A stretch of DNA of 64,000 nucleotides from Actinomycetales bacterium (GCA_016715285.1 JADKAO010000002.1:434001-498000); one strand, 5' to 3'; shown: positions 46,341-55,458, counted from the first letter of the stretch. The notes: generated by a model not told the origin, from the sequence alone. A program made the numbers and translations.

Positions 46341-47360
46341 TTACCCAGCTTGTCCTACCCGCTGCAGGATTGCCTCTGCGTCGCTCATCATCGAGGCGAC
46401 CACGTCGCCGGCCGGCTGCTGCTCGCGGACTCGACCGACGCCCTGCCCCATGAGCCAGGCCATCTCCTCGAAGTCACCTGTCGTGGCTTCGGTCGGCAGG
46501 ATGACGTCGAACTTGTGCTTGACGTGCGGCTGTCCGAGGAAGGTCGTGTGACCGATGACCTCCAGCCCCTCGCGCTCGGTCGGGACTTCGGCGAGTCGGT
46601 CAGTCCACTCCGCCACAACACGATTGCGGTGCAGGCGCATTGGGTTGAACATCGGCCACTCCGGACCAAAGATCGCGCTGCGCACGGTGTCGGCGCCGAC
46701 GGCCTCGATGATCCGGCGGATGTGTTCGGGGTGGGTGTTGGCTTCGGGAGTCGCGATGAGGCGTGTCCCAACCCAGACGGCGTCCGCGCCGAGGCAGAGG
46801 GCTGCCGCGACTGACCGGCCGTCGACAACACCGCCTGACGCGAGCAGCAACACGTCGTCACCGATGGCATCCCGAATCTCGGGGACAAGGACGAAGGTCG
46901 GCAAACCACCGTAGTTGTGACCGCCCGCCTCCCACCCTTGGGCGACCACCGCATCGAACCCGTCGTCGACCGCACGCCGGGCCGACTCGACGTCGCCGAC
47001 CTGCTCCCAGAGCGAGACGCCAGCGTCCTGGAGGAGCTGGATCTGGTCGGCCGGCGGGTGACCCCAGTGGAACGAGGCGACCGGGACGCGCTCCTCGGCG
47101 GCCACCTTGACTTGCTCCTCGTTGCCAAAGAACGTGATGAAGTTGACGTCAAAAGGCTTGTCTCCCACAGTATCCCGCACCGTGCGGATGACCTCACGGA
47201 GTTGCTCTGGCGGGAGGAAACCGACCCCAATGGCACCGATTCCGCCCGCGTTTGTCACCGTGATCGCGAGGTCCGGGGTCTCTGAGACGAAGGCCATACC
47301 GGCCTGAGCGAACGGGTGGGTCACGGCATACCTGGTCGTGAACGGGGTGGTGACGGACAT
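46341..47360 (-). CDS. Nitronate monooxygenase family protein
   Basis: 339 residues from ATG 47360, with AAAGGAGCGCCC upstream. The FMN TIM barrel reads PFAQAGMAFVSETPDLAITVTNAGGIGAIG, VNFITFFG, DAVVAQGWEAGGHNYG, LLLASGGVVDGRSVAAALCLGADAVWVGTR. The catalytic His is in the EAGGH motif. Such enzymes oxidise nitronates such as propionate-3-nitronate, or are enoyl reductase-like. It follows the LuxR regulator by 100 bp and precedes the amidase, suggesting a small catabolic unit for nitrogenous compounds. Confidence 0.88.
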   Translation of the reverse strand: MSVTTPFTTRYAVTHPFAQAGMAFVSETPDLAITVTNAGGIGAIGVGFLPPEQLREVIRTVRDTVGDKPFDVNFITFFGNEEQVKVAAEERVPVASFHWGHPPADQIQLLQDAGVSLWEQVGDVESARRAVDDGFDAVVAQGWEAGGHNYGGLPTFVLVPEIRDAIGDDVLLLASGGVVDGRSVAAALCLGADAVWVGTRLIATPEANTHPEHIRRIIEAVGADTVRSAIFGPEWPMFNPMRLHRNRVVAEWTDRLAEVPTEREGLEVIGHTTFLGQPHVKHKFDVILPTEATTGDFEEMAWLMGQGVGRVREQQPAGDVVASMMSDAEAILQRVGQAG

Positions 47361-47460
47361 GGGCGCTCCTTTCCGAGCGTCGGGAGATACCCGCTTTGAG
47401 TTGGGGCCAATCCTGGCGCTGGGCGGACGGACCCACATCGGCATTTCTGCCGATCTCGCG

Positions 47461-48222
47461 TTATCCGCGGTGGGCCGACCAGACGAGGTGGGCGAGTTGG
47501 GTGCGGCTGCAGATCGCGAGCTTGTCGAAAATGTGGCCGATGTGGGTGCGGACCGTGCCAAAGGACATCCCCAACAGCGCACCGACCTCTTCGTCAGACT
47601 TGCCTTGGGCGAGGGCCTCGGCGACCTCTCGCTCCCGCGGAGTGAGTATGCCGAGTGGCCCCGTGGAGTGGGTGGAGTGGGAGTCGGTGGGGCCGGCCGA
47701 GTCGGCGGGCGCGAGTCGTCGCAGCGCCGCGGTGAACGCCCGCCCGACCAGGTCAAGGAGCAGCCGCTCGGATTCGGTGAAGTCGGGTCGCCCCGCGGAG
47801 CGCCAGATCCGGAGGTCACCGAGGTTGCGCGGCCCAACCCAGGCGAAGTGGTTGAGCCCGTGATGCAAGCCGTCGCGGGCGAGGAAGTCGTGGAAGAACT
47901 CGGTGCGCTGGAGCTCTGCGCGGGGCATGACCTCTTCGACAAAGGTCGCGCGGCGGAAGCGCTGCAGCCTCCGCGTGATCGGGTCGTGGAACTGGAAGTG
48001 CGCCTCGTAGGCGTCGAGGTTCGCTGCACTCATGTTGATGATGACCCGGTCGCTGAATCGGTCACCCTGCGGCTGCCACACATAACTCGCGAACTGGTCG
48101 CCCTTGAGCAGGCGCAGGAGCCGCTCGCCGAGGTGCTCTCGCAACTGCCGGGAGGTGGCGTCCTGGGCGACATCGACCATGAGGTCACCCAGCACGGTGG
48201 TTTGCGCGGATGTCAGCTCCAT
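47461..48222 (-). CDS. LuxR family transcriptional regulator
   Basis: 253 residues from ATG 48222. The C-terminal HTH is clear: LGILTPREREVAEALAQGKSDEEVGALLGMSFGTVRTHIGHIFDKL. The N-terminal about 170 residues look GAF/PAS-like (LREHLGERLLRLLKGDQFASYVW; FHDFLARDGLHHGLNHFAWVG), as in single-component sensor regulators. It is the first gene of the LuxR-monooxygenase-amidase module and the likely local controller. Confidence 0.88.
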   Translation of the reverse strand: MELTSAQTTVLGDLMVDVAQDATSRQLREHLGERLLRLLKGDQFASYVWQPQGDRFSDRVIINMSAANLDAYEAHFQFHDPITRRLQRFRRATFVEEVMPRAELQRTEFFHDFLARDGLHHGLNHFAWVGPRNLGDLRIWRSAGRPDFTESERLLLDLVGRAFTAALRRLAPADSAGPTDSHSTHSTGPLGILTPREREVAEALAQGKSDEEVGALLGMSFGTVRTHIGHIFDKLAICSRTQLAHLVWSAHRG

Positions 48223-48288
48223 GCGCCACCCTCCTCGGCCGTTCCTCGCTATTCCGTCACCATCGCACACGCTCTCCACTCGGGCAAC

Positions 48289-48379
48289 GGGCGTGATCCA
48301 GCCGATGAACTGACCGCTGCTGTTGCGGCAGCGGTAGCTAGCGTCGTTTCATCGGTCAGTTCTCGCCCGGCATACCCGC
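48289..48379. repeat. Dispersed repeat element E, copy 2
   Basis: Same-orientation partner of 44728-44819. It has the hairpin CCGCTGCTGTTGCGGCAGCGG and the inverted pair GAACTGACCG/CGGTCAGTTC. It lies just upstream of the luxR start (48222). With copy 1 it brackets the three-gene module. Confidence 0.85.
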
Positions 48380-48475
48380 GTCCGCACCGCCGCGTCCGCA
48401 CCGCCGAGTCCGCCCTGCACGGCATACCCTCGTCCGCACCGCCGAGTCCGCCCTGCCCGGCATACCCGTGCGGTG
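48376..48475. repeat. About 39-bp tandem repeat carrying CGGCATAC octamers
   Basis: CGTCCGCACCGCCGAGTCCG then CCCTGC and an octamer repeats about two and a half times and ends in CGGCATACCCGTGCGG. The remaining stretch 48476-48676 shows no gene with domain or good context; it must hold the promoter of the lipoprotein gene. Confidence 0.75.
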
Positions 48476-48676
48476 ACGGGGCCCGGCACCGCGGCCTTCT
48501 CGGCGAGCTCCACCGCCAGCTGCCGGTGCTGCTGCTGCGGCGGGAACGTCAACGCCCCAAGCGGGACTGGCGCCGTCTGTCGAACCGCCGCACCAGAGAC
48601 AATCTTGTGATTCTCCTGCGCGTCTCCTTGCCTCGCAGTAGCGTGACGGCATTGATTGCCGCTGGGAGGAGTGGAC

Positions 48677-49237
48677 ATGAAGCGTTGGGCACCCCTGGGG
48701 GCAGCCGTCCTGTTGGTCGGGCTGACCGCCTGTGGCAGTGGCAGCTCGGGTACCTCTGGCTCAGCCGCAGGGTCTTCGGCTAAGCCCGCGGCCGGTGGTG
48801 ACACAGCGAGCTCGGCTCCCGCGGCTGGCGACAGTGGAGGCGGCGCGGCCGGGGACTGCAGCAAATTCACGTCCCCTGACCCGGCGAAATACCCCGAGAC
48901 ACCACTGGACCCGCGGGTGCTCGAGGTGCCCAAGGAGATTGGCCAGGGCAAGGACATCGTCATCAAGACCACCCCGGAGCTCACCTCGGTGCGAGTGGAG
49001 GCCCCGTGGTTCGGGCCGAACCGGACCTACGACTACGCGATCAACGACCTGATGGACACCAAGGAGCCTGGCGTCCATGTCGTCACCAAGTACCACCCCC
49101 AGAAGTTCTACGGACCGAAGAAGGACGAGCCCTACTGCACGATCGTGACCATCACCTGGTCTCCGGATCCCCTCAGGGGCAGCACCCCGGTGTCACTCGG
49201 CACATTCAAGGCCTGGGTCACGCCCGAAAAGGACTGA
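48677..49237 (+). CDS. Small lipoprotein of unknown function
   Basis: 186 residues from ATG 48677 with GGGAGGAG 6 nt upstream. It has a lipoprotein signal (MKRWAPLGAAVLLVGLTACG, lipobox LTAC), then a disordered Ser/Gly/Ala linker of about 45 residues and a folded domain with two cysteines (GDCSKF and PYCTIV) and VPKEIGQGKDIVIKTTPEL. It is surface-anchored. I do not recognise a family. The 3' end overlaps the exonuclease gene on the other strand by 20 bp. Confidence 0.82.
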   Translation: MKRWAPLGAAVLLVGLTACGSGSSGTSGSAAGSSAKPAAGGDTASSAPAAGDSGGGAAGDCSKFTSPDPAKYPETPLDPRVLEVPKEIGQGKDIVIKTTPELTSVRVEAPWFGPNRTYDYAINDLMDTKEPGVHVVTKYHPQKFYGPKKDEPYCTIVTITWSPDPLRGSTPVSLGTFKAWVTPEKD

Positions 49238-50180
49238 CCGGCGTCACTGGGTCACGCGGAAGGTCGTAGTCCACGACCACCGCAGCGTGGTCGCTCAGCC
49301 GCGCGTCGCGGCTCGGCTCGCGATCGGTCTGCGCGCGCACCGCGGTCCGAGCCAGGCGCGGGGTCGCGAGGTGGTAGTCGATCCGCCAGCCGGTGTCCTT
49401 GGCGAACGACTCTCCGAGCCAGCTCCACCACGAGTACGGCCCCTGGGCCTGCGGGTGCAACTGCCGAACGACGTCGACCAGCCGCCGCGGCCCGATGAGC
49501 CCGTCGAGCCACGCGCGTTCCTCCGGCAGGAACCCTTCGTTGCGGACCTGCCGCCGCCAGTTCACGACATCGAGCGGCGTATGCGCGATGTTGAGGTCGC
49601 CGAGCAGCAGGAACTCGCGTCCCTGCGCCCGCGAGGCCCGCCGAGCCGCCGTCACCTGCCGCGCAAACCCTGCGAGGAACCGCATCTTGCGCTCGTAACG
49701 CGCTCCCCCATCAGGCGCCTCGCGCATCCGCCCGGGCTGTTGCAGGTGTGCGGGCAGCCCGCCTTTGGGGAGGTAAAGCGACGCGATGGTCACCGGGGCA
49801 TCGGCCAGGTCGACTTCGAGGTAACGCCCCTGATGGGCAAAGTCGCGGAGTTCCCGCGCCAGCTTCGGGTATGCCGTGTCGCCCCGCTCCGGCTGCTCGA
49901 CCGTCCCGTCCGGGTCGATGCGCGCAGCGGGGGCGCCCCAACTGCGGACGGCCGCGGGCGGCATACGAGTGAGGATGGCGACGCCATTGCGGCCGGCGAG
50001 TTCACCCGGGTCGTATGCCGCGTGGTAGCCGCCGAAGGCGCTGTCCGGGAGCGCAGTGATCGGGGCGCGGACTTCTTGGAGGGCGACGACATCGCAGTCG
50101 CGGGCGGCGAGCCAGTCGCCGAATCCGCGGCGGTGCGTGGCGCGAATCCCGTTGACATTGAAGGTCGCGACGCGCAGCAC
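49218..50180 (-). CDS. xthA: Exodeoxyribonuclease III
   Basis: 320 residues from GTG 50180 (VLRVATFNVNGIR). ExoIII/AP-endonuclease motifs: VVALQEVRAP (metal Glu), LLLGDLNIAHTPLDVVNW (Asp/Asn), PYSWWSW, WRIDYHLATP (RIDY) and LSDHAAVVVDYDL (catalytic His). It repairs abasic sites in DNA. A longer frame runs into repeat locus D and is not needed. It is flanked upstream by the repeat block and downstream by the converging lipoprotein. Confidence 0.93.
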   Translation of the reverse strand: MLRVATFNVNGIRATHRRGFGDWLAARDCDVVALQEVRAPITALPDSAFGGYHAAYDPGELAGRNGVAILTRMPPAAVRSWGAPAARIDPDGTVEQPERGDTAYPKLARELRDFAHQGRYLEVDLADAPVTIASLYLPKGGLPAHLQQPGRMREAPDGGARYERKMRFLAGFARQVTAARRASRAQGREFLLLGDLNIAHTPLDVVNWRRQVRNEGFLPEERAWLDGLIGPRRLVDVVRQLHPQAQGPYSWWSWLGESFAKDTGWRIDYHLATPRLARTAVRAQTDREPSRDARLSDHAAVVVDYDLPRDPVTPVSPFRA

Positions 50181-50236
50181 AACCTCGACCCTAGCGACCT
50201 GCTCGCGACCTGCCCCGTTACGTCCCCGCAGACGAT

Positions 50237-50569
50237 TCGATACCCGGGAGCTAGGCCGGCCCCACTCAGCGGTATCGAATGGGCGGGGCCTTGCCAGATC
50301 GATACCCCTCGACCAACTCCACGTCGGCATCAGGTATCGAATCCGGGAGGGCGGGTCCGGGAGGGGCGGGGACTTGCCGGATCGATACCCCTTGACCAGC
50401 ACCGCATCGGCATCAGGTATCGAATCCGGGAGGGCGGGTCCGGGAGGGGCGGGGACTTGCCGGATCGATACCCCTAGACCAGCACCGCGTCGGCATCAGG
50501 TATCGAATGGGGCGGGGCCTTGCCGGATCGATACCCCTAGACCAGCACCGCATCGGCATCCGGTATCGA
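50237..50569. repeat. Hairpin repeat family, locus D: five units
   Basis: Five inverted units bounded by TCGATACCC and GGTATCGA. They are joined by GGGCGGGG-rich linkers (GAATCCGGGAGGGCGGGTCC). Four units share the middle GACCAGCACCGCATCGGCAT or a close variant. The block lies between xthA (start 50180) and the DUF2177 gene (stop 50594), both on the minus strand, and fills nearly all of the 413-bp gap. Confidence 0.9.
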
Positions 50570-50593
50570 ATGCGGGAGGGGCGGGGCGACCTG

Positions 50594-51001
50594 CTAGTTC
50601 GTCCAGGGGAGGACGCGGACGATCAGGAAGGTCACGGCGGAAGTGACCATCGTGGCGATCGTGCCCCACGCCATGTCGATCGGGACAATAGAGGCCGAAA
50701 AGTCTTTGAGGACAGAGAGATTGGTGAGATTCCAGGTCGCATATGCCAAGAAGCCAAGAAGCGCGCCATTGAGCGCAGCCTTGCCCACAGATCCCTCAGC
50801 CAGCGCGGGGATGATCGCGAAATAGCACATCCCCAGCACATAGATCGCGTAAAACAGCACGGCGGCAGTCATATTGGGCCGAGCGGCCAGCAGCCCGCCG
50901 ATCCGCTCGTCATACAACGGGCGACCGATCTTGCCGAGCCAGAGGAAGTCCAAGAAGCCAAACACGACGGCCGCGACCAGCGTCGACGATACCCAGGTCA
51001 T
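50594..51001 (-). CDS. DUF2177 family membrane protein
   Basis: 135 residues with four helices. TLVAAVVFGFLDFLWLGKIGRPLYDERIGGLLA, FYAIYVLGMCYFAIIPAL, YATWNLTNLSVLKDFSASIVPIDMAWGT is the DUF2177 signature. Its function is unknown. The ATG overlaps the DinB-like stop by 4 bp (50998-51001), so the two are coupled. Confidence 0.9.
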   Translation of the reverse strand: MTWVSSTLVAAVVFGFLDFLWLGKIGRPLYDERIGGLLAARPNMTAAVLFYAIYVLGMCYFAIIPALAEGSVGKAALNGALLGFLAYATWNLTNLSVLKDFSASIVPIDMAWGTIATMVTSAVTFLIVRVLPWTN

Positions 51002-51636
51002 GCGCTCTCCCCTTCGGCGGTTTCAGCTTCTGCGTCGGTGGCGACAGCCTTCATCCGCGCCACGTGCTCGGCCCAGAACTGTGGGTCCGCACTCGGCATA
51101 CCCGACCATTGCGGGAGATAACCCACACTGCCGTCGGCGAGTTCGCGCAGGATGTCGGCGTGACCCGCGTGCCGCGCCAACTCGGCAACCACATGGGTCA
51201 TCACGGCACCGAGGTGGGTTCGCGTCCCGTCGGGTCCCCACCACGGCACGTCCGCGGGTGAGTCCAGCGACAGCTCCTCAATGGTGGCGTCAGCGTGCGC
51301 CCAGACCCGTTGGGCAAAGGTGGTCACCGAGGCGATCGTCTCGTCGGGACCGGCCCAGAGGTCTGCGTTGGGTTCGGCATCCTCGCCTGACCAGGGCAAG
51401 TCCTCCGGAAATGGGCGGCCCACGACGAACCCGAAGTATTCGCTTTCCATGCTCGCCGCGTGCTTGACCAGACCAAGGAGGTTGGTACCAGTCGGGGTGC
51501 GCGGCCAGCGGGCCTCGCGCTCACTGAGCCCCTCGAGCTTCCACAGCAACGTCGCGCGCTGCCCGCGGAGATAGTGATGCAGGGCTTCCTTGACCGGCTC
51601 AGCTTCGCGCTCTGCCGCCCGCTCGGATTCGCTCAT
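50998..51636 (-). CDS. DinB/DUF664 family protein
   Basis: 212 residues. It is a four-helix-bundle DinB-like protein: VKEALHHYLRGQRATLLWKLEGLSEREARWP, LLGLVKHAASMESEYFGF (first metal His in VKHA), THLGAVMTHVVAELARHAGHADILRELADG (the paired His). This matches the DUF664 subgroup of putative metal-dependent mycothiol or bacillithiol transferases. It is first in a two-gene unit with DUF2177. Confidence 0.9.
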   Translation of the reverse strand: MSESERAAEREAEPVKEALHHYLRGQRATLLWKLEGLSEREARWPRTPTGTNLLGLVKHAASMESEYFGFVVGRPFPEDLPWSGEDAEPNADLWAGPDETIASVTTFAQRVWAHADATIEELSLDSPADVPWWGPDGTRTHLGAVMTHVVAELARHAGHADILRELADGSVGYLPQWSGMPSADPQFWAEHVARMKAVATDAEAETAEGESA

Positions 51637-51675
51637 CGCCACAGTGTGCCTCACGGCGCCCCCAAGCCGGGCGGC

Positions 51676-51699
51676 ACGGCATACCGCGGGGTATGCCGT
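51676..51699. terminator. Hairpin made of two inverted octamer copies
   Basis: ACGGCATACC (51676-51685) and GGTATGCCGT (51690-51699) form a perfect 10-bp stem with a 4-nt GCGG loop. It lies in the gap between the DinB-like start and the decaying gene end. The arms are the over-represented octamer plus flanks. Confidence 0.7.
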
Positions 51700-51769
51700 G
51701 TGGCTGGCCGATCCCGCGACTTGCCACCCGGCATACCCCTGCCTCCCCCGGCCCCGTCGTTGACTGCCC

Positions 51770-53165
51770 CTAACCGCCGACGACGAGGAGTGAGTAGCCG
51801 CCGTCTTCGCGGAACTCGGGATCGTGGTGAGCGAAGCGCAGCAGGCGCGCCGCGGGTGACTCGGCGAGTGCCGAGGCGACCCCCGCGGCTGAGAACTCGC
51901 GCAGCCCCCAGAGTGCGCGCATTCCCTTGAGCAGCGCGTCGGCGGGATCTGCGTCAACGACCACGCCGAACAGTTCCGCCCTCTCGAGCCCGGTCTTTTC
52001 GATCACCCGCCGAGTGCCGAGTGGCGTCGCGAACGGATGCTGTCGCGGTGCTCGCCCTCGCGCCACGATCCCGTACTCGACCCCAGCCGCCCACACCCGA
52101 GCGCTGTCCGCGACGAGCCAGCCGCGGTCGGTGAGGTACATCGTGAAGAGGTGGTGCCCCGTCCCCACGCAACGCCGTGGCGCATCGCCTTGGCCGCCGG
52201 CGCTCTCATCCTCGCCGCGGTCCCGAACTCGGTCTTGGTCCGCCCGAGTGCCGCTCGCACCAAAGGGATCGCAGCCCCGCGACCGTGCGTGATCTCCAGC
52301 GTGCCGTTTTTGGTGACGAGTTGGCCGAGGATGAGGAGCAGCGGTTTGAGATCAGCGGCTCCCGCAAGAATCGTGAGATTCCGTTGCCCCACATGGCGAT
52401 CGTGATTGGCGTCGAGAACCCCGGACCATGGGTCGAGGGGGCAACTCACCGACGCCATCAGGCATTCGTGCCCGGTGAGGTCGAGCGGGATGTCCTAGGT
52501 GCGGTCCAGTTCGACGACTGCGGACGCGTCTGGGCGCGTGCGGTCCTCCAGGTTGCCCATCCCGCCACCGATGAAAACCGGCTGGTATTCCGGGTTGCCG
52601 GGATTGCCGCCGAAGAATCCGGGATTGACGAACCAGGCACGCACGTGGACGCCGACTGCGGAGAGGAGCCCGAAGTTCCAGATGCGGACGAAGACCCGGT
52701 AACGGCGGCCAGCGGTCGGGTTGACGACCAGCCGAGAGACGCTGAACGGCCCGGTGTATGCCGCGTCGATGAGCGCGATGTCAGGTGACTCCCAGCAGGG
52801 GATCGGTGGCCACGTGGGGCGGCTCCCTCGATCGCCGGGGCTGTAGGCGCGGATGAGGAGGAGGGGTAGACGTCTTCGCGGCGGGGGCGATGCTCTCGAC
52901 CGATGTCGGCCATGAGCTCTTTGGCGAGGCATCCGACATCCGAGGGCGACCAGCCCGGTGCGAGGTCCCCGTCGTGAGTTGGGCTGTGCCCGAACGAATC
53001 CGGCGGGCTATCGCCGCGCTGGGTCTTGTCCTCCTCTGGTGTGAGGACCGGGTGCTTGTCGTCGCGGTGAGCGTTCTGGATCGCGGCGGCCGGGAGTGGG
53101 AGACCGGTCCAATCACCTGCGAGGAGCGACTGGGTGCGCGTGAGATATGTGGATCTCGCAAGGGG
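51770..53165 (-). pseudogene. Decayed gene of unknown function with two frameshifts and a stop
   Basis: Read on the minus strand, three frames join into one plausible protein. From about 53165 runs LTRTQSLLAGDWTG to HRPRREDVYP; after a shift at a CCTCCTCCTC run (about 52860) come LLLIRAYSPGDRG, WESPDIALIDAAYTGP and YRVFVRIWNFGLLSAVGVHV. An in-frame TAG at 52495-52497 follows VVELDRT, and the same frame continues DIPLDLTGHECLMASVSCPL and DANHDRHVGQRNLTIL. A second shift near 52165 leads to HHLFTMYLTDRGWLV and the end at 51770. I do not recognise the family. The 3' part could be a separate short gene (51770-52168). Confidence 0.55.
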
Positions 53166-53173
53166 TTTGCGCC

Positions 53174-53525
53174 CTAGGGAGTTGTGGCGGTCGGGAACGG
53201 GCGGTCGCTCGACGCGGTGAGGACAGCGGTCGCGGTGCCTTCGATGAGGGAGAGAGTCACGGCATACCGGGGCGAAGCGGTTTGCGTGCGTTGCTCGAGG
53301 TCGAGGGGCCAGACGAGCGTGCCTTGGGGCGCGAGCGCGGCGAGGTCGGCGTCGAGCGCTTCGACGGATCCCGCCGTCGCGAGGGCGTGGCGGCTGTTGG
53401 GCGCCTCTGGAGACTGTCGTCTGGGTGGGGGTGCTGGTGCCCGTGCAGATGCAGCCGCTGAGAAGGGCGGCAGCCGCGACCGCGACCGTGGCGAGGGCTG
53501 CCGCGGCGGCTGAAGTGCGGGGCGA
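53174..53525 (-). pseudogene. Lipoprotein remnant, frameshifted
   Basis: One frame gives a lipoprotein-like signal (ALATVAVAAAALLSGCICTG, lipobox LSGC) without any start codon before it. A second frame from about 53405 gives RHALATAGSVEALDADLAAL, then WPLDLEQRTQTASPRYAVTL and stop TAG at 53174-53176. Joining them needs one frameshift near 53400. The adjacent 53526-53674 is low-complexity CGGGGCTAGGCGCGAG repeats with no gene. Confidence 0.4.
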
Positions 53526-53674
53526 GCTATTGCCCTGCCGGTTGCTGTTGTCGGGCGACTGGCCGTTGTCTGGCGACTGGCTCGGGCGGGGCTAGGCGCG
53601 AGAGAGGGGCTCGGCGCGAGGGGGGTGGGCGCAAGTCCGGGGCTAGGCGCGAGGGCGGGGGCTGGGCGCGGGCG

Positions 53675-54181
53675 TCACGGCATACTCACGTGGGTCTTGG
53701 GTTGAGGTGCGGGGCAGGCAACTTGGCCTTGGAGTCGGCGGATGAGGGACCACGCGAGGAGTGCGATGGCGGCCGCAGCGAGCCAGGGTTGCAGGGGCGC
53801 GAACCATTGCAGCGCACCGGAATAGCCGAGTGCGAGGAGTGCGAGCTTGTTGCAGACGGGGCAGCCGACGGCGAAGAAGGTGAGGAGGGCACCGAGAGCT
53901 CCCCGGCGGTCGACGCTCGAGCCCCTGCTGGCAACACCGGTGCCCTCGACGTCTGCAGAGGCGGGCGCGAGTTCGCGGACGTAGGTGGCGAAGAGGAGCC
54001 CGCTCAGTGCCGCGCTCACGAGGAGAACTGGCCACGCCCAAGGGGTCGGAGCGATTTCGCGGCCGAAGACCGGGTTCGGGATAAGGGCTGCCGGGATGGC
54101 CATGACGAGCACCGTCGCGATCGTCGCAGCGAGCGCTGAGAGCCAGCGTCGGCGCGACCAAACGCGGAGTGCGGTCATCAT
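53675..54181 (-). CDS. Small membrane protein with CPVC motif
   Basis: 168 residues from ATG 54181 (an ATG at 54190 also fits). Four hydrophobic helices; the third is preceded by LTFFAVGCPVCNKLALLALG, a Cys-Pro-Val-Cys-Asn motif at the membrane face that could bind metal or act in thiol exchange. Actinobacterial proteins with this motif are conserved but uncharacterised as far as I know. It is monocistronic between the decaying locus and a non-coding gap. Confidence 0.75.
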   Translation of the reverse strand: MMTALRVWSRRRWLSALAATIATVLVMAIPAALIPNPVFGREIAPTPWAWPVLLVSAALSGLLFATYVRELAPASADVEGTGVASRGSSVDRRGALGALLTFFAVGCPVCNKLALLALGYSGALQWFAPLQPWLAAAAIALLAWSLIRRLQGQVACPAPQPKTHVSMP

Positions 54182-54540
54182 GCGAGGCACTTTACGTGCT
54201 GCGCCTGAGCGCCCAGGTCGTGACTGGTGCGCACCGGACGGGGCGCGTCAATGTACAGATTTCGGCCCTTCCAATGTACAAACTCGCAGCTGGCCCGACT
54301 CCGTGCTGAGCGGCCGGCTAGCACAGGTGCTGCCCGAACTACGTGCACCATGAACGAACTCCGTGCCCTGCGAACACAGTACGGGAATCGAGATCCGTGC
54401 GAGGGGCACCGAGTTCGTGCTTGAGGAACCCAATCCTGGAAGCACCTCTGCCCGCCCATCGCCGCAGCGCAAGGACACTCGCGCGACGTCATCTCGCCGC
54501 GAACGTTCCCCAGCGCCGGCGCCCCGGCGACGCGGGGCGC
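54182..54540. other. Gap of about 360 bp with an inverted repeat, no gene seen
   Basis: The arms ACGAACTCCGTGCCC (54354-54368) and GGGCACCGAGTTCGT (54404-54418) pair with one mismatch around about 35 nt. Related half-sites (GAACTACGTGCACC; ACTCCGTGCTGAGC) lie at 54290-54350. The GC content looks lower than in neighbours and no GTATGCCG octamer is present, so the stretch may be foreign. Short open frames lack support. Confidence 0.5.
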
Positions 54541-55458
54541 TCACTCCAAGTGGCCGAACTTGCCTCGCCGGAAGTCCTCGTATGCCGCGATGATCTCCTC
54601 GCGCGTATTCATCACGAACGGCCCATGGAAAAGAACCGGCTCGTTGATCGGCTCGCCGCCCAGCACCAGGACCCGCGCCCCGAGCGGCCCAGCGGTCAGC
54701 CGAAGCACCGAACCCTCGCGGTTGAAAATGCCGAGCTCCTGCTGGGCAAGCCGGACGCCACCACGGCCAGCGCCAGCGCCCTGATGAGCGCCGTTGACGT
54801 GCCCGTCGCCACTCGTTACCTCGCCGTCGATGACGAACACCATCAGGTTGTGACCGTCCGGCACCGCCAGTTCAGCGGTCTCGTCCGCCACCAACTCCGC
54901 ATCCCACAGCTCAATCGGCGTAAACGTCCGCGCCGGCCCAACCTCACCATCCAGCTCGCCAGCCACCAGAGTCACGACCCCGCCGCCCTCGAGCTTGACC
55001 TTGCCCATCGACTCGGCGGTCAGCCCTTGATACCCCGGCTCGTCCATCTTGTGCTTCGCCGGCAGGTTGACCCATAGCTGCACCATGTGGAACCGCCCGC
55101 CCACCTTGGCCCACTCCGCCTCGTGGTACTCCTTGTGCAAAATCCCCCGGGCCGCAGTCATCCACTGCACGTCGCCGGGATAGATGACACCGCCCGCGCC
55201 CGTCGAATCGTGGTGCGCCACAGCGCCTTCAAACGCCAGCGTCACTGTTTCGAAGCCACGGTGTGGGTGCACTCCCACGCCGCGCGGCACATCGGTCGGC
55301 GGGTATTCCTTGACTGGGTTGTAGTCCATGAGCAAGAACGGCTCGGTCAAGTGCGCCAGCTCCGGCCCAGTCGGCAGCAACTGGTTCACGTAGAACCCGT
55401 CTCCCACCCAGTGGAACTGGTCGTTGCGGTGAACCGCGTGGATCGTGCGCGTCGTCAT
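54541..55458 (-). CDS. Pirin family protein
   Basis: 305 residues, bicupin. The metal site motif is VGVHPHRGFETVTLAFEG (HPHRGFE) with VQWMTAARGILHKEYHE, and the C-terminal cupin ends TAGPLGARVLVLGGEPINEPVLFHGPFVMNT, the pirin signature. Bacterial pirins are redox-linked regulators or quercetinases. Upstream, AGTTTGTAGAACTTTTAACAAG (about 55480-55502 on minus) is AT-rich and is the likely promoter/operator. Confidence 0.93.
   Translation of the reverse strand: MTTRTIHAVHRNDQFHWVGDGFYVNQLLPTGPELAHLTEPFLLMDYNPVKEYPPTDVPRGVGVHPHRGFETVTLAFEGAVAHHDSTGAGGVIYPGDVQWMTAARGILHKEYHEAEWAKVGGRFHMVQLWVNLPAKHKMDEPGYQGLTAESMGKVKLEGGGVVTLVAGELDGEVGPARTFTPIELWDAELVADETAELAVPDGHNLMVFVIDGEVTSGDGHVNGAHQGAGAGRGGVRLAQQELGIFNREGSVLRLTAGPLGARVLVLGGEPINEPVLFHGPFVMNTREEIIAAYEDFRRGKFGHLE

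Noticed and set aside
46341..48029. A 562-codon frame that extends the nitronate monooxygenase upstream
   Set aside because: The first 220 codons are antisense-like low-complexity sequence over the luxR gene; the ATG at 47360 with a good ribosome site matches the family start.
48476..48676. A small Arg-rich protein on the plus strand before the lipoprotein (KRDWRRLSNRRTRDN-type)
   Set aside because: It has no domain, it is in a stretch of simple repeats, and the lipoprotein has its own good start and ribosome site.
49218..50402. Longer form of exonuclease III reading through repeat locus D
   Set aside because: The extension is repeat sequence; GTG 50180 matches the family N-terminus.
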